The position numbers were made by a program, and so were the translations under genes. 64,000 nucleotides of DNA from Lepidurus packardi (Eukaryota > Arthropoda > Branchiopoda > Notostraca > Triopsidae), in NCBI GenBank assembly GCA_023053545.1, contig JAKZAN010000005.1, positions 5,518,001 to 5,582,000 on the forward strand, read 5' to 3'. Of the stretch, positions 48,356-60,396 are shown piece after piece (position 1 is the first letter of the stretch; every line of letters starts with the position of its first letter). The notes beneath the pieces were generated by a model. That model ran no database searches, was not told where the DNA came from, and saw nothing but the letters and a program-made list of their open reading frames with translations.

Positions 48356-49143
48356 TAACCCGAGAACTTGAAATCCTATTTTTTCGTATACCATCTTAAT
48401 CTATCAAGTTTTCCATATAGAATGTAGAGAGTTAGACGATAACTATATACACATAAAGTTAATTTTCACATTCAAACTAGCGAGAGTTTTTTTGTCTACG
48501 TCCTCTCGAGTAGTTGAACACCCAGGTCCAGGTGCTACAGAATTTTTCACCTTTACTGCCTTAGGTAGGAAGTAAGATTTGATGTCTACTTTACGCTTCA
48601 TAACTCAACCTGTGAAATGATCACAGACCTAAACTGAGGTAACGAATCGAGAAACTAGCGAATACGACCTAACACGCTAAGCTTGTTGTCTGGGAAGTCT
48701 CAGATATGAAACTGAGCTAGCTTGACTTCGACCACGTTTAAAAACTCCCGTGTTTTCCTTTCCACTCCTTTCTGCAAGACAGGAAGGGGATAACACGGGG
48801 GAAAGAAAAAGTTAGAAAAATGTTACTTGTGGGGGAGAAACAGCGAAGGCCCGAAGGAACGCAACGCAAAAAGAACATATGAAGGTTTCTCCAGCTCGCC
48901 TTCCTTTGCACAGCTTTCCGGCAAGGAAAGGGCAAAGGGGGATACGAAAAAGGAGAAAAGTTATCGCGTTGTTCGAGCTTCAAAACAGTCAAACAAAACC
49001 AAAGCTCCATTCGAAATAAACTTCTCAAGTACCATATGCTAGAAAAACGTATATTTTTCATTTGCGGAAAAAAAAACATTTCGGGGGGGGGGGGGGGGGG
49101 TTAAATCCCCCGAACCCCCCCCCCCCCCCTGGGTACGGGCCTG
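48308..49143. mobile_element. hAT-type non-autonomous element with 8-bp target duplication
   Basis: The left end is CAGGCCCGTACCCAGG and the right end is its reverse complement CCTGGGTACGGGCCTG. The octamer CCTGGAAA lies directly outside both ends (48300-48307 and 49144-49151). An 8-bp duplication and CAG-starting ends fit the hAT superfamily. Length is 836 bp. Poly-G runs lie near both ends (G22 at 48334-48355; G18 at 49083-49100; C15 at 49115-49129). Internal frames show no transposase. Confidence 0.85.
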
Positions 49144-49351
49144 CCTGGAAATAATGTCGAACATTATCAACATTCTTACTTTTAATTAAAAAAATGTGAT
49201 AATATACAAGCTGATTCCATAATACTTAGGTCTATTTGCCTTTCAATTTGATAAGAGTCCATTCCATTCGCCAGAGGCCATGACAACGTTAGCAACGAGC
49301 AGCGTGATTGGGCATTGCGTTGGGTATTTTTTTTTTTTTAATTCCATATTC

Positions 49352-49437
49352 TGGAATTCTGTGCTCTGGAATTCTGTGCTTAATAACTGTACACAACAAA
49401 TAACTGTACAAATAACAAGTAACTGTACACAACAAAT
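49352..49437 (+). repeat. Short tandem repeats
   Basis: Two adjacent copies of CTGGAATTCTGTGCT are followed by three variants of AACTGTACA(ACA)AATAA. Probably simple local duplication. Confidence 0.6.
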
Positions 49438-52188
49438 GGACAGGAACGAAAATTGTGGAAAGTCTACGTCTCCTAGTCACACTTGGGGATTAAGCAAAAA
49501 AAGCTTACAATTGCTTACGACGATGTATAAATGGAGAAATATAAACATTCGTTTACATGTATAAATAACTAACTAATAAGCCGAATTCATAAGAACGTCA
49601 TAAGACGAGAGCTGCGACGTAAAGAGGACAGACTTATAATATTATTACTGATCTATTGCATTAAATTACACTGTTAAATACATCAAAATATATCTTTCCT
49701 TAATCTGACACATAACTCTCCAATGCTATGCTTTCAATCAGCTTCATTTGAATAACAGGCGAAAAAATAAGGATGTCTCTCCTAAAAAGTTCAAATAATA
49801 ATTACCAACTGGAGCAGACTAAAGGTGAAGAAAATAACCCAGCGGCATCTTGTTTGAGCTTGTCCAGCTCAAATTTAACAAAATCGTCCGTTTTAGACGT
49901 TAAACAAGGCCTACACGCCCAAACGTTTGAATGGAACTTCGCACTGAAAACACGCATGGAAGCTGAATGAATGCTTATAAATTAACAGGTATGTTTTTCG
50001 TAACTTCAGACAGACTAAGTTACGTAAATTCAGCTAAAAACACAACTATTTTATATATAAAGTTACGCATAACAATAGTTTCTGTCTGAACATGTAGCTT
50101 GTTCGACTTTGCGAGCGTGACCGAGGTTGCAAGTTGGACAAAGCGCCACTTGCGGCCGTTCCAGTAACGCGCACTATTCAAATTCGATGGAATTCTCTAA
50201 ACATATTTTCTTAGGTTTAACTTTGCAGCAACAGGCCTATAAAAATTAGCCAGCATAACCCAGGTCGTTTCATTTCGTTTCCATATGCTCCCTGGTCACC
50301 CGTCACCCGGATAAATGCACAAAATAGCACTTATGGGAACTTAACGCATTCTTCAAAAGGTGCTTTGGTACAGTTTTTATCTCTTGTTGAGATCTGGTTT
50401 TACCACGTGATCCCATTAATGTAAAAATTTGTGAGAGGAAATAAAAGTAATGATAATAATAATGACAGAAGCAACAAATAGGCGTGGTTTAGAAGCGAGC
50501 CTGGCCTGTGCCAGGCGAGGCAAACCTGTACAAATCGGTGAGTGCATTTCGGATAAATTTTTACACAGCTAGATAGAATTTGATACACTTGATCGAGTTT
50601 GATACAACTTGATAGCATTTAATAGATGCTTTGATAAAAGTTTAGTGGCTGTCTTTTAGGCTATCAGTCAAGTTCGCTTTTCTTTTCTGTATCAAAAGTT
50701 TTGGGGCTTGCCAAATGCCATAGTTCCCAACCACGGTGTTTTCTTCACTAACTGGCGACTTGATAGCTTAGACCATATATACTATAGATAGGCGCGGCTG
50801 CACTGCGGTGCGTGTGGAGTAAAGGGGGCGATAGTAGTAGATTTGGCCACAGCAATGACGATTTTCGTTTACAATCATCAGCGTTTCCATGGTTCGGCTT
50901 TTGCAGCGTTTGGATCAAATAATGTTTAGAATTCCATGAGGCACAATGGTGCAAAGGTGCTCCTCCCCAGGTTATAAGAAAAGTGAGGAAAAAAGGGAAG
51001 AATATAACCTTTCATTTTAACGTTATTTTTTATATGTAATATTTTGTTTATAAATATTTATTTCGAACAGGTATCCATGGACTAACGTAGAATTGCTTCG
51101 GCAATGGAAAAACGTTATAGGGGATCCGAATCCAAAACGAAGTCAAAGGATTTGTTCAGCCCATTTTTTTTTCTCGTCTGAGCTTATTTGCAGTAATGTC
51201 AAATAGGTTTATACTAAGAATTAACTTATAAGACAAAGGAATTATGTGGCATCCGTCTACCATGGTTGCAAAGTTTCATAAAGCGCGCCTAGATTTGGCC
51301 ACAACAATGTCGTCTGAGTTTGAGTTAAGTCGTGCACAGCCGTTCACATAGCCGTGCCCTATCTAAAATATATATGATATAAGCTTGGGAGCACAGTTTG
51401 GCGGGCATTTGAAGGCATTTGGCGATGGCGATTTATTTGCTCACTTCTGTATGATCTCACCACGGAGGTCAATTAAAACGCTAGAGGCGAAGTCGCATTG
51501 CATTCCGTTAAGTTATCAAATCACCTGGAATTGAGTATTTAAGTGATGATGTCATACGGGAGAAATTCTCGAAACAAAATTTAGTGTTCTCCCTTAAATT
51601 GCTTAGCCTATTCAGCACATTGCTTACCCAACATGTCTACTGTATAAACATACTCTTTCTCTCGCTCGCGCTCTTAGCTCTCTCTTAATCGTATACGTTC
51701 TCTGACAGTGGACAAGTTCGTCCTCAGTGCTCAGTTCAAACGTTACTCTCTTGTATTTTACTAACTAGTATTTTATTCATCATATCGCATTTTAACTTAT
51801 ACCAACCAATAGACTAAATAAACGAGTACGGGATTTTACAGTTCGACCAAAAACCAACCCATAGCCTCCGCTCAACTGACCGAAACAATTGCATAAGACC
51901 AAAATAGTTTACTACATTGAAAACATTCAAGAATCCGAAAAAGCTCTGGCTTTGAGGTTTTGTTGCTTGCGAACTTTTTAAGATTCTGAACTAAAGTGTC
52001 AGTAAATTCATAATGCGTTTGGCATACAAGATCCCCATGAACCGCCCTCTTTCCCAAGATGGCGTTAAGGAAGCACATAATGAATCGAAAACATCCCACT
52101 AGAGAGCGACCATATCTGTTTTGTGGATGCGTGCGTATAAGTAAACAAACACGAAACAGCTAAAGAAACGATTAGCAAATAAGCAAAA
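49438..52188. other. Intergenic region upstream of BTB zinc-finger gene
   Basis: No convincing exon. AT-rich with many short frames. The phrase AGATTTGGCCACA(A/G)CAATG occurs twice (near 50841 and 51293), suggesting an old duplicated repeat. A CTCTCTCGCTCGCGCTCTT-like GA/CT-rich stretch near 51655-51690 could be part of a promoter (inference only). 5' UTR exons of the BTB gene may lie here. Confidence 0.5.
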
Positions 52189-53512
52189 ATGAAGATTGGA
52201 GACGAAACATTTCACCTAAAATGGAACAGTTACCATTCCCATTTCCATTCTGCATTGTTGCGTATGCTGGAAACGGAATGTATGGTTGACGTCACTCTGG
52301 CAGCTGAAGGCAAATTGGTACATGCACATCAAGTCGTCCTGAGTGCTTGCAGTTCTTATTTTCGGGTGGGTATAATTTATTTGTGTTTTTATAGCGTGAA
52401 GCATAATTACCTGGCGCTTTTTCTTATATTTTAGGAACTCCTGTCTCCTCAGCCAGAAAAGCGGGCTATTATCTTCCTACGTGATGTCAATTTCGAACAT
52501 CTCAAGGCGTTAGTGGACTACATGTACACTGGACAAGTAGTGGTGAAGCAGAACCAATTAAGCGAGTTTCTGAAAACAGCCATGGCCCTTTCTATCCACG
52601 GTTTAAGTCAGGCCACTGACGACAGCAGCAAACAACCTGTCCCATCCAATGTTCGACCTGTACCTGCATCTCCATCCCCTAAGCCTCAGACAACCCACCT
52701 GTTTTCCACCTTATCATCATCTGGAATTGGTGGTCCGTCAGAAAGTGACCATACTGTCACCCCGGAGCCAGAATGGTTCCCTGCAATATTACATTCAGGA
52801 ACACAGATGCCCGGACCATCCTCGGCATCATGTTCTATAAACCTCCCCAATAATCCAAGTCCTCCAGTAGAAAGACAACCCACTAGCGTGGCTTCTGTCG
52901 ACTGTTCCAGTAATCGTGGCTTCCAAGCAAGGTCTTCCCTTAATCGTAATCTGTTGGAACAAGCTATCAAGTCCGAATTGGAGCCAGAAGACGTAGCAAC
53001 TGTGTCTGACGAAGGTCAACAGTTAGCCGTGCATACTCCCCAGTTGGATCCCCAGGATGACACCCATAATGACTGCAGCATGTTGGACGACGATGCCGAC
53101 AACTCAAATGATGACGATCCATTAAACTTGGAGAAAGGCAACAGTGCTCTACCTCTGTACACAGTACTAGGTGCCAACGTAGATGCTTGGCAAGGAGCTG
53201 CTCGACATGGTTATCGTCGTCAACCTGGTAAAAAAGAAGATCGAGAAAGCAATCAACTAAGAACACTTTATTTGTTTTTTATATATTACACGTTGCAATG
53301 TAGGTCCATTACGAGTGGGCAGCTTCAGTCCATATGTTTGTGGTCGGTGTGGCCGCCAGTACCGTCGTCAGCAACATTTAACACGCCATCAAAAATCCGA
53401 GTGCGGTGCCTACAAAACGTACCAGTGTCCTTCTTGCTCGAAAGGCTATTCTCGGCCAGAAAGACTGCGTGAGCATATGGAGAAAGCCCATACTCAACAA
53501 CCTGCACCCTGA
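52189..53512 (+). CDS. BTB/POZ C2H2-type zinc-finger transcription factor, Lola-like
   Basis: Nuclear transcription factor. Exons: 52189-52365, 52435-53227, 53304-53512, all GT-AG and in phase, about 392 aa. Residues 1 to about 115 form a BTB domain of the arthropod TTK/BAB/Lola type (FHLKWNSYHSHFHSALLRML, VDVTLAAEGKLVHAHQVVLS, YMYTGQVVVKQNQLSEFLKTA), used for dimerisation. The middle is Ser/Pro-rich then acidic (DDDADNSNDDDPLN) with a possible SUMO site (IKSELEPE). The last exon carries two fingers: YVCGRCGRQYRRQQHLTRHQ followed by Cys rather than His, as in Lola isoforms, then YQCPSCSKGYSRPERLREHM with His at KAH. The ATG at 52189 heads MKIGDETFHLKWN, the expected BTB start. Short, with a single finger pair, it matches one Lola-type isoform rather than the full multi-isoform locus. 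Confidence 0.87.
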
Positions 53513-53568
53513 TTAAGAAGCCGGGTTTTTTTTGTTCGTTGAAAGAAATATGAGATTATGCGGCTCTA

Positions 53569-53574
53569 AATAAA
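53569..53574 (+). terminator. Poly(A) signal of BTB zinc-finger gene
   Basis: AATAAA about 57 bp after the stop codon, in a short 3' UTR. The converging dpr-like gene ends at 53786, so the two 3' ends are close. Confidence 0.6.
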
Positions 53575-53785
53575 AGAAAGCTTTTATACGAATCGTATGG
53601 CATGACACAGAGTTATTGAAAGCCAGCTAAAGCCAGGTGCCACGTTAGATGATACTAAAAAAATCGAAACTTTTTCTTACAAATTTTCGATATCCGTCGG
53701 TTCATTGAAGGGTCTCACTTTGTCACTGGGCCATGCAAAACTCGATAGGGAAAGATAGAGAGATAGATTCAGAGCAGTGGAATTC

Positions 53786-56700
53786 TCAGGACGTTTTCGA
53801 TAATGGTCTAGGACGAAACCTCTCATGGCCAGTATGCCATCGGTAGTGCCATAGCATTAGTAACGCTAATGTTAGCGTAAGGATCCTGGTATAGGCCTGT
53901 GAATGAGGACTGTTGTTTTCACCGTGCTGCATGGCCGCTGGGTGCTCACCTTTTTTTTAAAAAAGGAGAAAAATAAAGAACGTGAGGCGGAAGAAGCGAT
54001 TAAATATAAGGAGAACTGTACGGCTGAACAATTACCGTTGAGCACGTGCAACGTGGCGCTGGTGGGAAGCAAGTGAGTCGGACTGCACGTGTAATTGCCC
54101 GTATCTTCGTTGGTTACGCTTTCCAGTTTAAGACTCCAAACTAAACTTTGTTGTAAGTCCGTTTTCTGGAGCAAAAAACTGGCTCTTTCTGTTTGGAGCA
54201 GGACGTCGGGTTGTTTTTGTCGACGAGATCCGCCAACGGAGTTTGGCAAGCGAAGCCAAACGACACGCAAATAAATTAGAATTCCCCGCACAAAAGAAAA
54301 AGAAAAGGAGGACACCATGTAAAGTAACGTAACAACAGATACAAGTTTGGAAGTGAGAGAGAAACCTAAGGGACCCGGGACGTTTTCCGCGCCAATGAAT
54401 GTTGGAGATGAAAACGGCCCCAGGCTGGACCGGAGGGCTCTTCCATGTAAAATAAAGGTCCAACATAAGCAATTTTTTCGTGTTTTACCTTCCAAGTTGT
54501 TTGCCGTCTGGCTGGAAAAAAGCGCTGAATCAACTTTGGTCTCTTTGGCTCCCAATAGCCATGTAGTCTTTTTCTCCACGAGAAGTGAGTCATTCAAAGA
54601 CCAGCTTAAAGTTGGGGGTGCTTCCAAGAAATCGGAAATGACACACTGAACAATCACCGAGCTGCCCGACTTGACATATATATCTGGCGCGCCTCGGATC
54701 TGCACTTTAGGTACTGTCAAGAAAAAGGTACAAACTTTATGTAGGAGTACGCTAATGCAAACTCCTAAAACAGCCCTTCAACTTTCCCCCTTCCCCATTC
54801 AGCAAGTCTGTTTAACGACTCGAAAAATCTGCTAAGTACCGTAAGAAGCCTCATTTCAAAAGTAATGTGCACACAATTTTTAAACAGTTCTGTAAGAGGC
54901 TTGGAGAAGGTGCGAAGAAATTAAGGTTCTCAAATACCTTAGCTAGGTATAGGCGGGTAGCAAGGGACATTTCGGAACAACTTAATGAGAAAAAACGTGA
55001 ATCTTATGAAAAAATTATTTGACAGTAATCTGAACTTGCTAACAGGTGGTGCACTGTTAATGCAAATTTTTTCCCAGTGAGTAATAAATGAGCAATATGC
55101 AAATGAAGTTTGTAACTATGAGAAAGACGTAGCCTACAAATATGTCCTTTGGTTGTGCACTAGCTACGAACAAAGAAAAACTTGTTTTAGATTGGTTTCA
55201 AATCTGAGAAGCAGTTTTCGAGAAATCTTGTTCCGAAAATTTGATGATTTGATTTAGGATGTTGTGCTGCCACAGCAAATTGTGGTGACAAATTGTACTT
55301 TTCAGAATCAAACCAGCGTAGAAACTTTGCCGGCAATTACTTTTCGAAAAACAATAACAGACATCAGTGCCATGTGTGATTGTTTCGCATCAATAAATAA
55401 CGTGTACAGGAGCCTTAACGACTCGAAAAATCTTCGAAGTACCTAACAAGCAAAAGTTATGTGCACACACGATATTAAAAAGTTTCGTAAGAAGCTTGGA
55501 GAAGGTACAAAGAAACTAAAACCTTGCAGTAGGCTGTTTTGGAAAGAAAAACACAGCAAGAGTCTTTTTGTTACGGTGTGTAGTTTACCTACAACATGGA
55601 GATTCATGAGTAGCGAAGTTTTAGGCTCGGATGAAACTTGGCATTCATAAGGCCCGGCGTCTTGGGCTTGTACGCTGCGGATTTGGAGCGTCCACGTTTC
55701 AATTGCTGCAGCATACGCGGCACCAAAGCGTCCGTCTCCAATAAAGGCGTCGGCATCGACCGACAATAATGCTCCGTCCGTCTTCCTCACCCAAGACACC
55801 TGCAATAATATAAGATAACAGAAGAAAAAGAAAGCATAAAGCAAAACCAGCTCATATCGCAACTTTTCTATATATATCAGACCAAATCCAGCACAACTAA
55901 TGGACTTTCCTTTCGCAGAATGCTTTCCTTGTCTGCAACCCCCCGCCGTTTCTCACCGACTATTCTTAGTTATCTCGCACATTCGGACAGACGACTGTTC
56001 CTGCATCCCGGACATATCTCCCCTTTCATAAAGAGCGATGTCAAAACCTTTCATTTTTTCTTTTTCACTTTTCCTAAGTAAAGAAATATGTTCTTAGATA
56101 TTTCAATCATGATAGAACGCGTGGCCTTTGACAACTTTTCTTTCTTTCTTTCTTTTTTTTTTAAGTTTATCTTTTATCCCAAAGTAGGCTCTCGCCTATT
56201 GTCAGTTACTGTATTGACAATCATCCTTATCGTGTGTTTCCCTACTCATGGCAACACTTCCTAAATTCTCCAAAATATACTAAAGAAGATTTCGTTTAAA
56301 GAGAAGCCTTTAAGAAGAAATCTTAAGAATTGAATGGCAATAAACACGCTTTAAAAAAATAGTTGCGCTACAAAAACTTGATCCATTTTTCCTTCCAATT
56401 GAGTAGCAAAGACAGCTTGGTTGTCAACTATTTTCCTAAGCCTGTTACGTGCTGAAGATAGAATAACCGATTCAATTTTCTTTCGCTGACTTTACCTTTT
56501 ATACGTCTGTCTGTTTTATCGAGCACCTTTAAAAGACTGAACAATACAGTAAATTTAAGTAGAAACCGCATTGAAGCTTCTTAATTATGAAACTAGGTTT
56601 TCTTTACAGTGGTCATTTTTTGCTTACCCCGTAACTTCAATATATTTTAGATCTCACCGCTCCGGAACAAAAAAATTGCTTTCGTTCTTTTCCTTCTCGG

Positions 56701-57933
56701 ACATAGGATAAAGGGTCTTGGCGGACTCCAATCAATTTGGGGCTCTTGACAAGTGAAGCGCCTCATTAAACCTTATATTGGAAGACATACAGCCTGTTTC
56801 CTGCGCTCTCGTCCCTCTATATCCTTCCTCCTTCTTCAGTTCAATCTGTTGGCCCGAGGCCCCGAATTCTGTTTGCCATCCCAACCCCACCCCTCGCCCA
56901 GCTTGCCGTTAATTAATTTTATCTCCAATTCAAGCAGCATTAGCATCTTGAGTGCTTCTTTCTTCGACCCTGAAGGGGTGCTGTTGCGCTTGCTGCAGCC
57001 ATGGAAATTGGAAAACTGTTGCTGGACTTATCTCTCTCTCTCTGGTTCTCAAATTCGCTTTCTGCAACGATTATCATCCTCCAATGCCCAAACATCCTAG
57101 CAGCCTTTTTCTATAAAAATTTAAAACCTTTTGAAAAAATTAATTCGTTAAATGACGTGTATAAGCTTCAACAAATATCCCCAAGGGCAGAACAAACGCA
57201 GATAAAGAAGCTAAGTGAGTCAAAGGTTTATCTCCGTGTCTTTTACTTAAGCTTTTCTATATAATACAGTTCCTAGAAAGGCTTTGATAAGAGGGAAAAA
57301 AGTCCCATTAAAGGAGTTTTCAAAGACAGACGACAATAAGTATGGCGAGAATTCATTTCTCCTTTCCTTCGAAACAGACGTTAACTCAGACTAAGATGCG
57401 GAAAGCACTACCTTTTGCAAAATTGTGTTTACGCCAGCACGCGCGAAACCACTGAATCATTTCTGACAACAGCTACTCCTCCAGCTTTCGCGTCAAACTT
57501 CAAAATAGTACCCAGCAACCCCAAAAGGGCATTGCTATAGCTACAAACGGCTTATATGCAAATCCTCTCAGACTTAACACGCCTCTCTCAGTCTTAGATG
57601 GAGCTAATGGAGTCTTCCTAAAGATGAGGGTGTGTATGTAAAAAGGGTGGGGTGAAAAGGCCGGGATGGGTGGATAAAAGGTCTTTATACTATGAATGAA
57701 ACTTACGGCCTTGTTTCCCGTCTGTCGGACTCGACATGGTAATGAAGCTGTATGGCCTTGTTGCACATTAACGTGGGTCGGATTGCCCGGATCGAAGTAC
57801 GGTCCCGTGTACAAACCGCCAAAGCGATAAGGCGTATGGGCTGCCGTGGCTGTACTGGTACCGCTTCTGCTACTAGGCGTGGTCTGCAGGCTACTGAAAC
57901 CACGGTTGGGAACTTCGTCCGCTGAACCAGTAC
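53786..57933 (-). CDS. dpr: Dpr-family two-Ig neural recognition protein (3' five exons)
   Basis: Cell-surface protein that in flies binds DIP proteins to specify synaptic partners. Minus-strand exons: 57933-57707, 55799-55589, 54713-54489, 54188-54036, 53949-53786, about 326 aa; the signal-peptide exon is not in view. Ig1 starts GPYFDPGNPTHVNVQQGHTA with Cys in LPCRVRQTGNKA, then VSWVRKTDGALLSV, WTLQIRSVQAQDAGPYECQV. Ig2 starts VPKVQIRGAPDIYVKSGSSV, has Cys in VQCVISDF, Trp in LSWSLND and EDTGNYTCSPT, and ends LHVLNGEHPAAMQHG, a Dpr hallmark. The C-terminus has a hydrophobic stretch (ILTLTLALLMLW) with a short basic tail: GPI signal or membrane anchor. Phases agree throughout. The acceptor of the 54188 exon is inferred, because no AG lies upstream of the Ig2 frame for a long way. 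Which dpr paralogue it is cannot be told. Confidence 0.88.
54812..55520 (+). repeat. About 110-bp direct repeat flanking the dpr-intron MITE
   Basis: Left copy 54812-54924 and right copy 55415 to about 55520 both start TTAACGACTCGAAAAATCT and share GTGCACACA, TTTTTAAA/TATTAAAA and GCTTGGAGAAGGT. They end in AAGAAA(T/C)TAA. About 20 percent differs. The MITE lies exactly between them, and both copies begin at a TTAA. Confidence 0.7.
54925..55414. mobile_element. Diverged TTAA-type MITE in dpr intron
   Basis: TTAA at 54921-54924 precedes GGTTCTCAAATACCTTAGC, a decayed form of the family TIR. The right end is GTGTACAGGAGCC followed by TTAA at 55415-55418. The interior, read in reverse, shares blocks with 17750-17960 (AGAAACTTTGCCGGCAATTA, ACAGACATCAGTG, TTTCGAGAAATCTTG in related form). 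It is older than the 17733 copy judging by divergence. Confidence 0.65.
55800..57706 (-). other. 1.9-kb intron of dpr-like gene
   Basis: Phase-0 intron splitting Ig1 after NKA. Non-coding; pyrimidine-rich stretches and short frames only. Confidence 0.7.
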
Positions 57934-59527
57934 CTATGAAGAAAAACAAGAAATACAAATTTAATGCCGCACGAGAGATTCAAATTAGCGTCAAGCTCTG
58001 GAAGTTCGGGTTCTATTAAGAAATACAATTAGAACGTGACGCTCTTATTTCTTTTTTTCTCTTCATTGTCGAAGAAAGGAACAGTACACCAGAAAAAAAA
58101 GAAAAAATACTCAAATCCTGTTAGTGTGATGCCGAGAATATATCTTGACAGAAATTTTGCCCCAGAGACGCAGTAAACGTAAAATATGTCATAAAATGTC
58201 ATCTCCATACTTTGAACTTTCCCCTCAGCTTTTTTCCATGCATTATATCGACCAAAAGAGAAGACTTCGGGCAAAAACAAGCAAGTGTGCTATAGTAACT
58301 TGATAGTTTTGGGCAGCAAAATTGTCTTGCAGCTCATGTACTATTTTTTCCCCTCTTTTAACGGTACAGACAATACAAAATAGCACTTACCCATAGTAAA
58401 ACCTTAGGGCGCATATTTCGCCACCGATGCTCTTGACTTTCTTTATCGACTAAAAGCAAGGCTCATTTTTTTTTCCTAGGCGTTCCCTTCTCCCCACAAG
58501 TCTTATTCGGATAACAAGCTCCCTCGAGCACAAAAGAAGGCGTAAAACAACAGACCTCAGTGCACGGGCTCCTTTCTTCATTCCAATGGCCAAAGCTGAG
58601 CTTTTGGAACCATTAACATTCTCCACAAAGCGACAGAAAGACGCCTCTTTATAGATATACATATACATAAGAGTAAGCATACCAGATCGAGCCTATATGC
58701 TGCCTCAAGGGCTAGTACAAAAGGCTCGCTTGAGCAAAACTTCAAAGGAAAACTAATTGAATTGGGGATCGGCGCTAAAATTCGGAAATGTCACTTAAAT
58801 GCGCTTCTCATGAAACCGACAACTTGGAATGTTGCACAAGTGCTGCAGCAAAGTTATGTGCTTTGCATAGCTGAATGAGCGACACCCTTTCTATATGTGC
58901 GTTCTCTCAATCTGACTTGTCTTTGACCCCCCCCCCCCCCCTCCAAGGCCGGGGTCTGCAGACATGTCGCAGACTTTTATTCAAAGTCCTCAAACTAGAC
59001 AACGAGCTAATTCTTAATAAGCTCTGATATCTTCTTAGATGGTAAACTTGTGTTATAAAAAATGCAACACACATAAAACACACAATTTACTTCAGCAACT
59101 TTTAAAGTGGTAATTACGGTAAAATGGTTTCTTTTTCAAATTAATTAGGTCATTAGCTAACCTAACCAGAGATAAGCTTCTATTCTTATAAGGATAATAA
59201 ACACACTTTTTTGTAAACACTTCATTATCTGAAACTAATTTAGCCTGTCGTGAAGGTGCACCAGCAAATAAAGAGCAAGAGCAAATGCTATAGCAAAGTT
59301 TTTAAATAATTACATAAATACTCTTTGTTTAGATCTCATTAGTATACGTTGAGCGTCAGGCATATCCCAAAAGTATGGCAATAAGCTTTATTGCTAATAA
59401 TTCGTCCCCGAAAATACTAAATAAATATGTTTGGATAAAACGCGTTTTCGTTAGGTACATGTACCTAACGAAAACGTAGTACTGCAGTACAGTACAGCAG
59501 TACAACGTACAACGTAGTACTGCAGTA
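57934..59527. other. Upstream intron region of dpr-like gene
   Basis: No further dpr exon recognised. A C13 run lies near 58926-58940. At 59452-59526 there are short inverted and repeated GTACCTAACGAAAACG and GTACTGCAGTACAGTA motifs directly left of the next MITE. Confidence 0.5.
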
Positions 59528-60116
59528 CAGTATATATGTCGCTTATTATGATCACGTTCGTCAAGTGAATATTGATTCTATTAAGCGAAGATTCTAGTAA
59601 TCGAAAATCGGCTCATCCATCTCGCTAGCCATACATCAGTAGCTTTCAAATCTTCATTTAATATTTCGGAAGAATCGTTCGCTTTTTGCCATATAATGCT
59701 ACGATTAATCGGCGCGTGAGACGAACTGGCTTGTTTAAGCTAAAGAAACAAAGCATCGTCTACTTTCAGATACTTTCTCCATGTTCCCTTTTTCTGCATT
59801 CACTAGACCCACTATTTTTTATTCGTAACGATTTTTTAACCATTTTGATAGAGATGATTGAGGAATTCCTTATTTAGGGGCCCCTACCCTTTGTGGCAAA
59901 TCTTTTAAATTTAACTTATCCTATGTTTCAATGAGCCGCCACTTCTCTTTTACATTTAAATTAATTCCTTTCTTGTATGTCGCCATTTGTACATAACCAC
60001 ACGTCTAAATTACAACTAACACTGCGCCTTTTAAGTCTACTCCTCTGCTTAGGTAGGGTTCTCAACACGATATCCCTTCTAATTTTCCCAGTCAATGAAA
60101 GGAACTAGTCATCCAA

Positions 60117-60149
60117 TCCGGCAACCGGCAACCGGCAACCGGCAACGCG
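60117..60149 (+). repeat. CCGGCAA heptamer tandem repeat
   Basis: Four consecutive copies of CCGGCAA at the left edge of the insertion inside pogo-like copy 3. Probably slippage at the insertion border. Confidence 0.7.
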
Positions 60150-60151
60150 CC

Positions 60152-60396
60152 ACAAGGACGACTCGACTAAAGGACTCCGAGTACCCGACACAAGGCCGCC
60201 GGGCCCGGACAGAAGGACGCCAAGTCCACCGCTAGCGAGATTAGGAAGAGCTTAAGTCGTATTAAGAGATACGGCACAAGGTTTGGTTAGGTTAGGCTAG
60301 GTTAGAGTAGGCGTAGAGTAGGCGTTCTTCTGTCGGGGTCCAAAGTCCTTGCGCCTTGTGTCGGGTACACGGAGCCCTTTTGTCGAGTCGTCCTTG
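60152..60396. mobile_element. Small palindromic element inserted in MITE copy 3
   Basis: Arms 60152-60196 and 60352-60396 are reverse complements over 45 bp with about four mismatches (ACAAGGACGACTCGAC...CCCGACACAAGGC). Similarity continues inward (GACAGAAGGACGCC against GACAGAAGAACGCC). The loop holds GGTTAGGTTAGG. It resembles a foldback or short MITE. Target duplication was not resolved. Confidence 0.65.

Noticed and set aside
50496..50527. GCCTGGCCTGTGCCAGGCGAGGC palindrome-like patch as a regulatory site
   Set aside because: Short imperfect palindrome without any supporting context.
52686..52970. Minus-strand frame opposite the BTB gene
   Set aside because: Antisense of the well-supported BTB exon 2.
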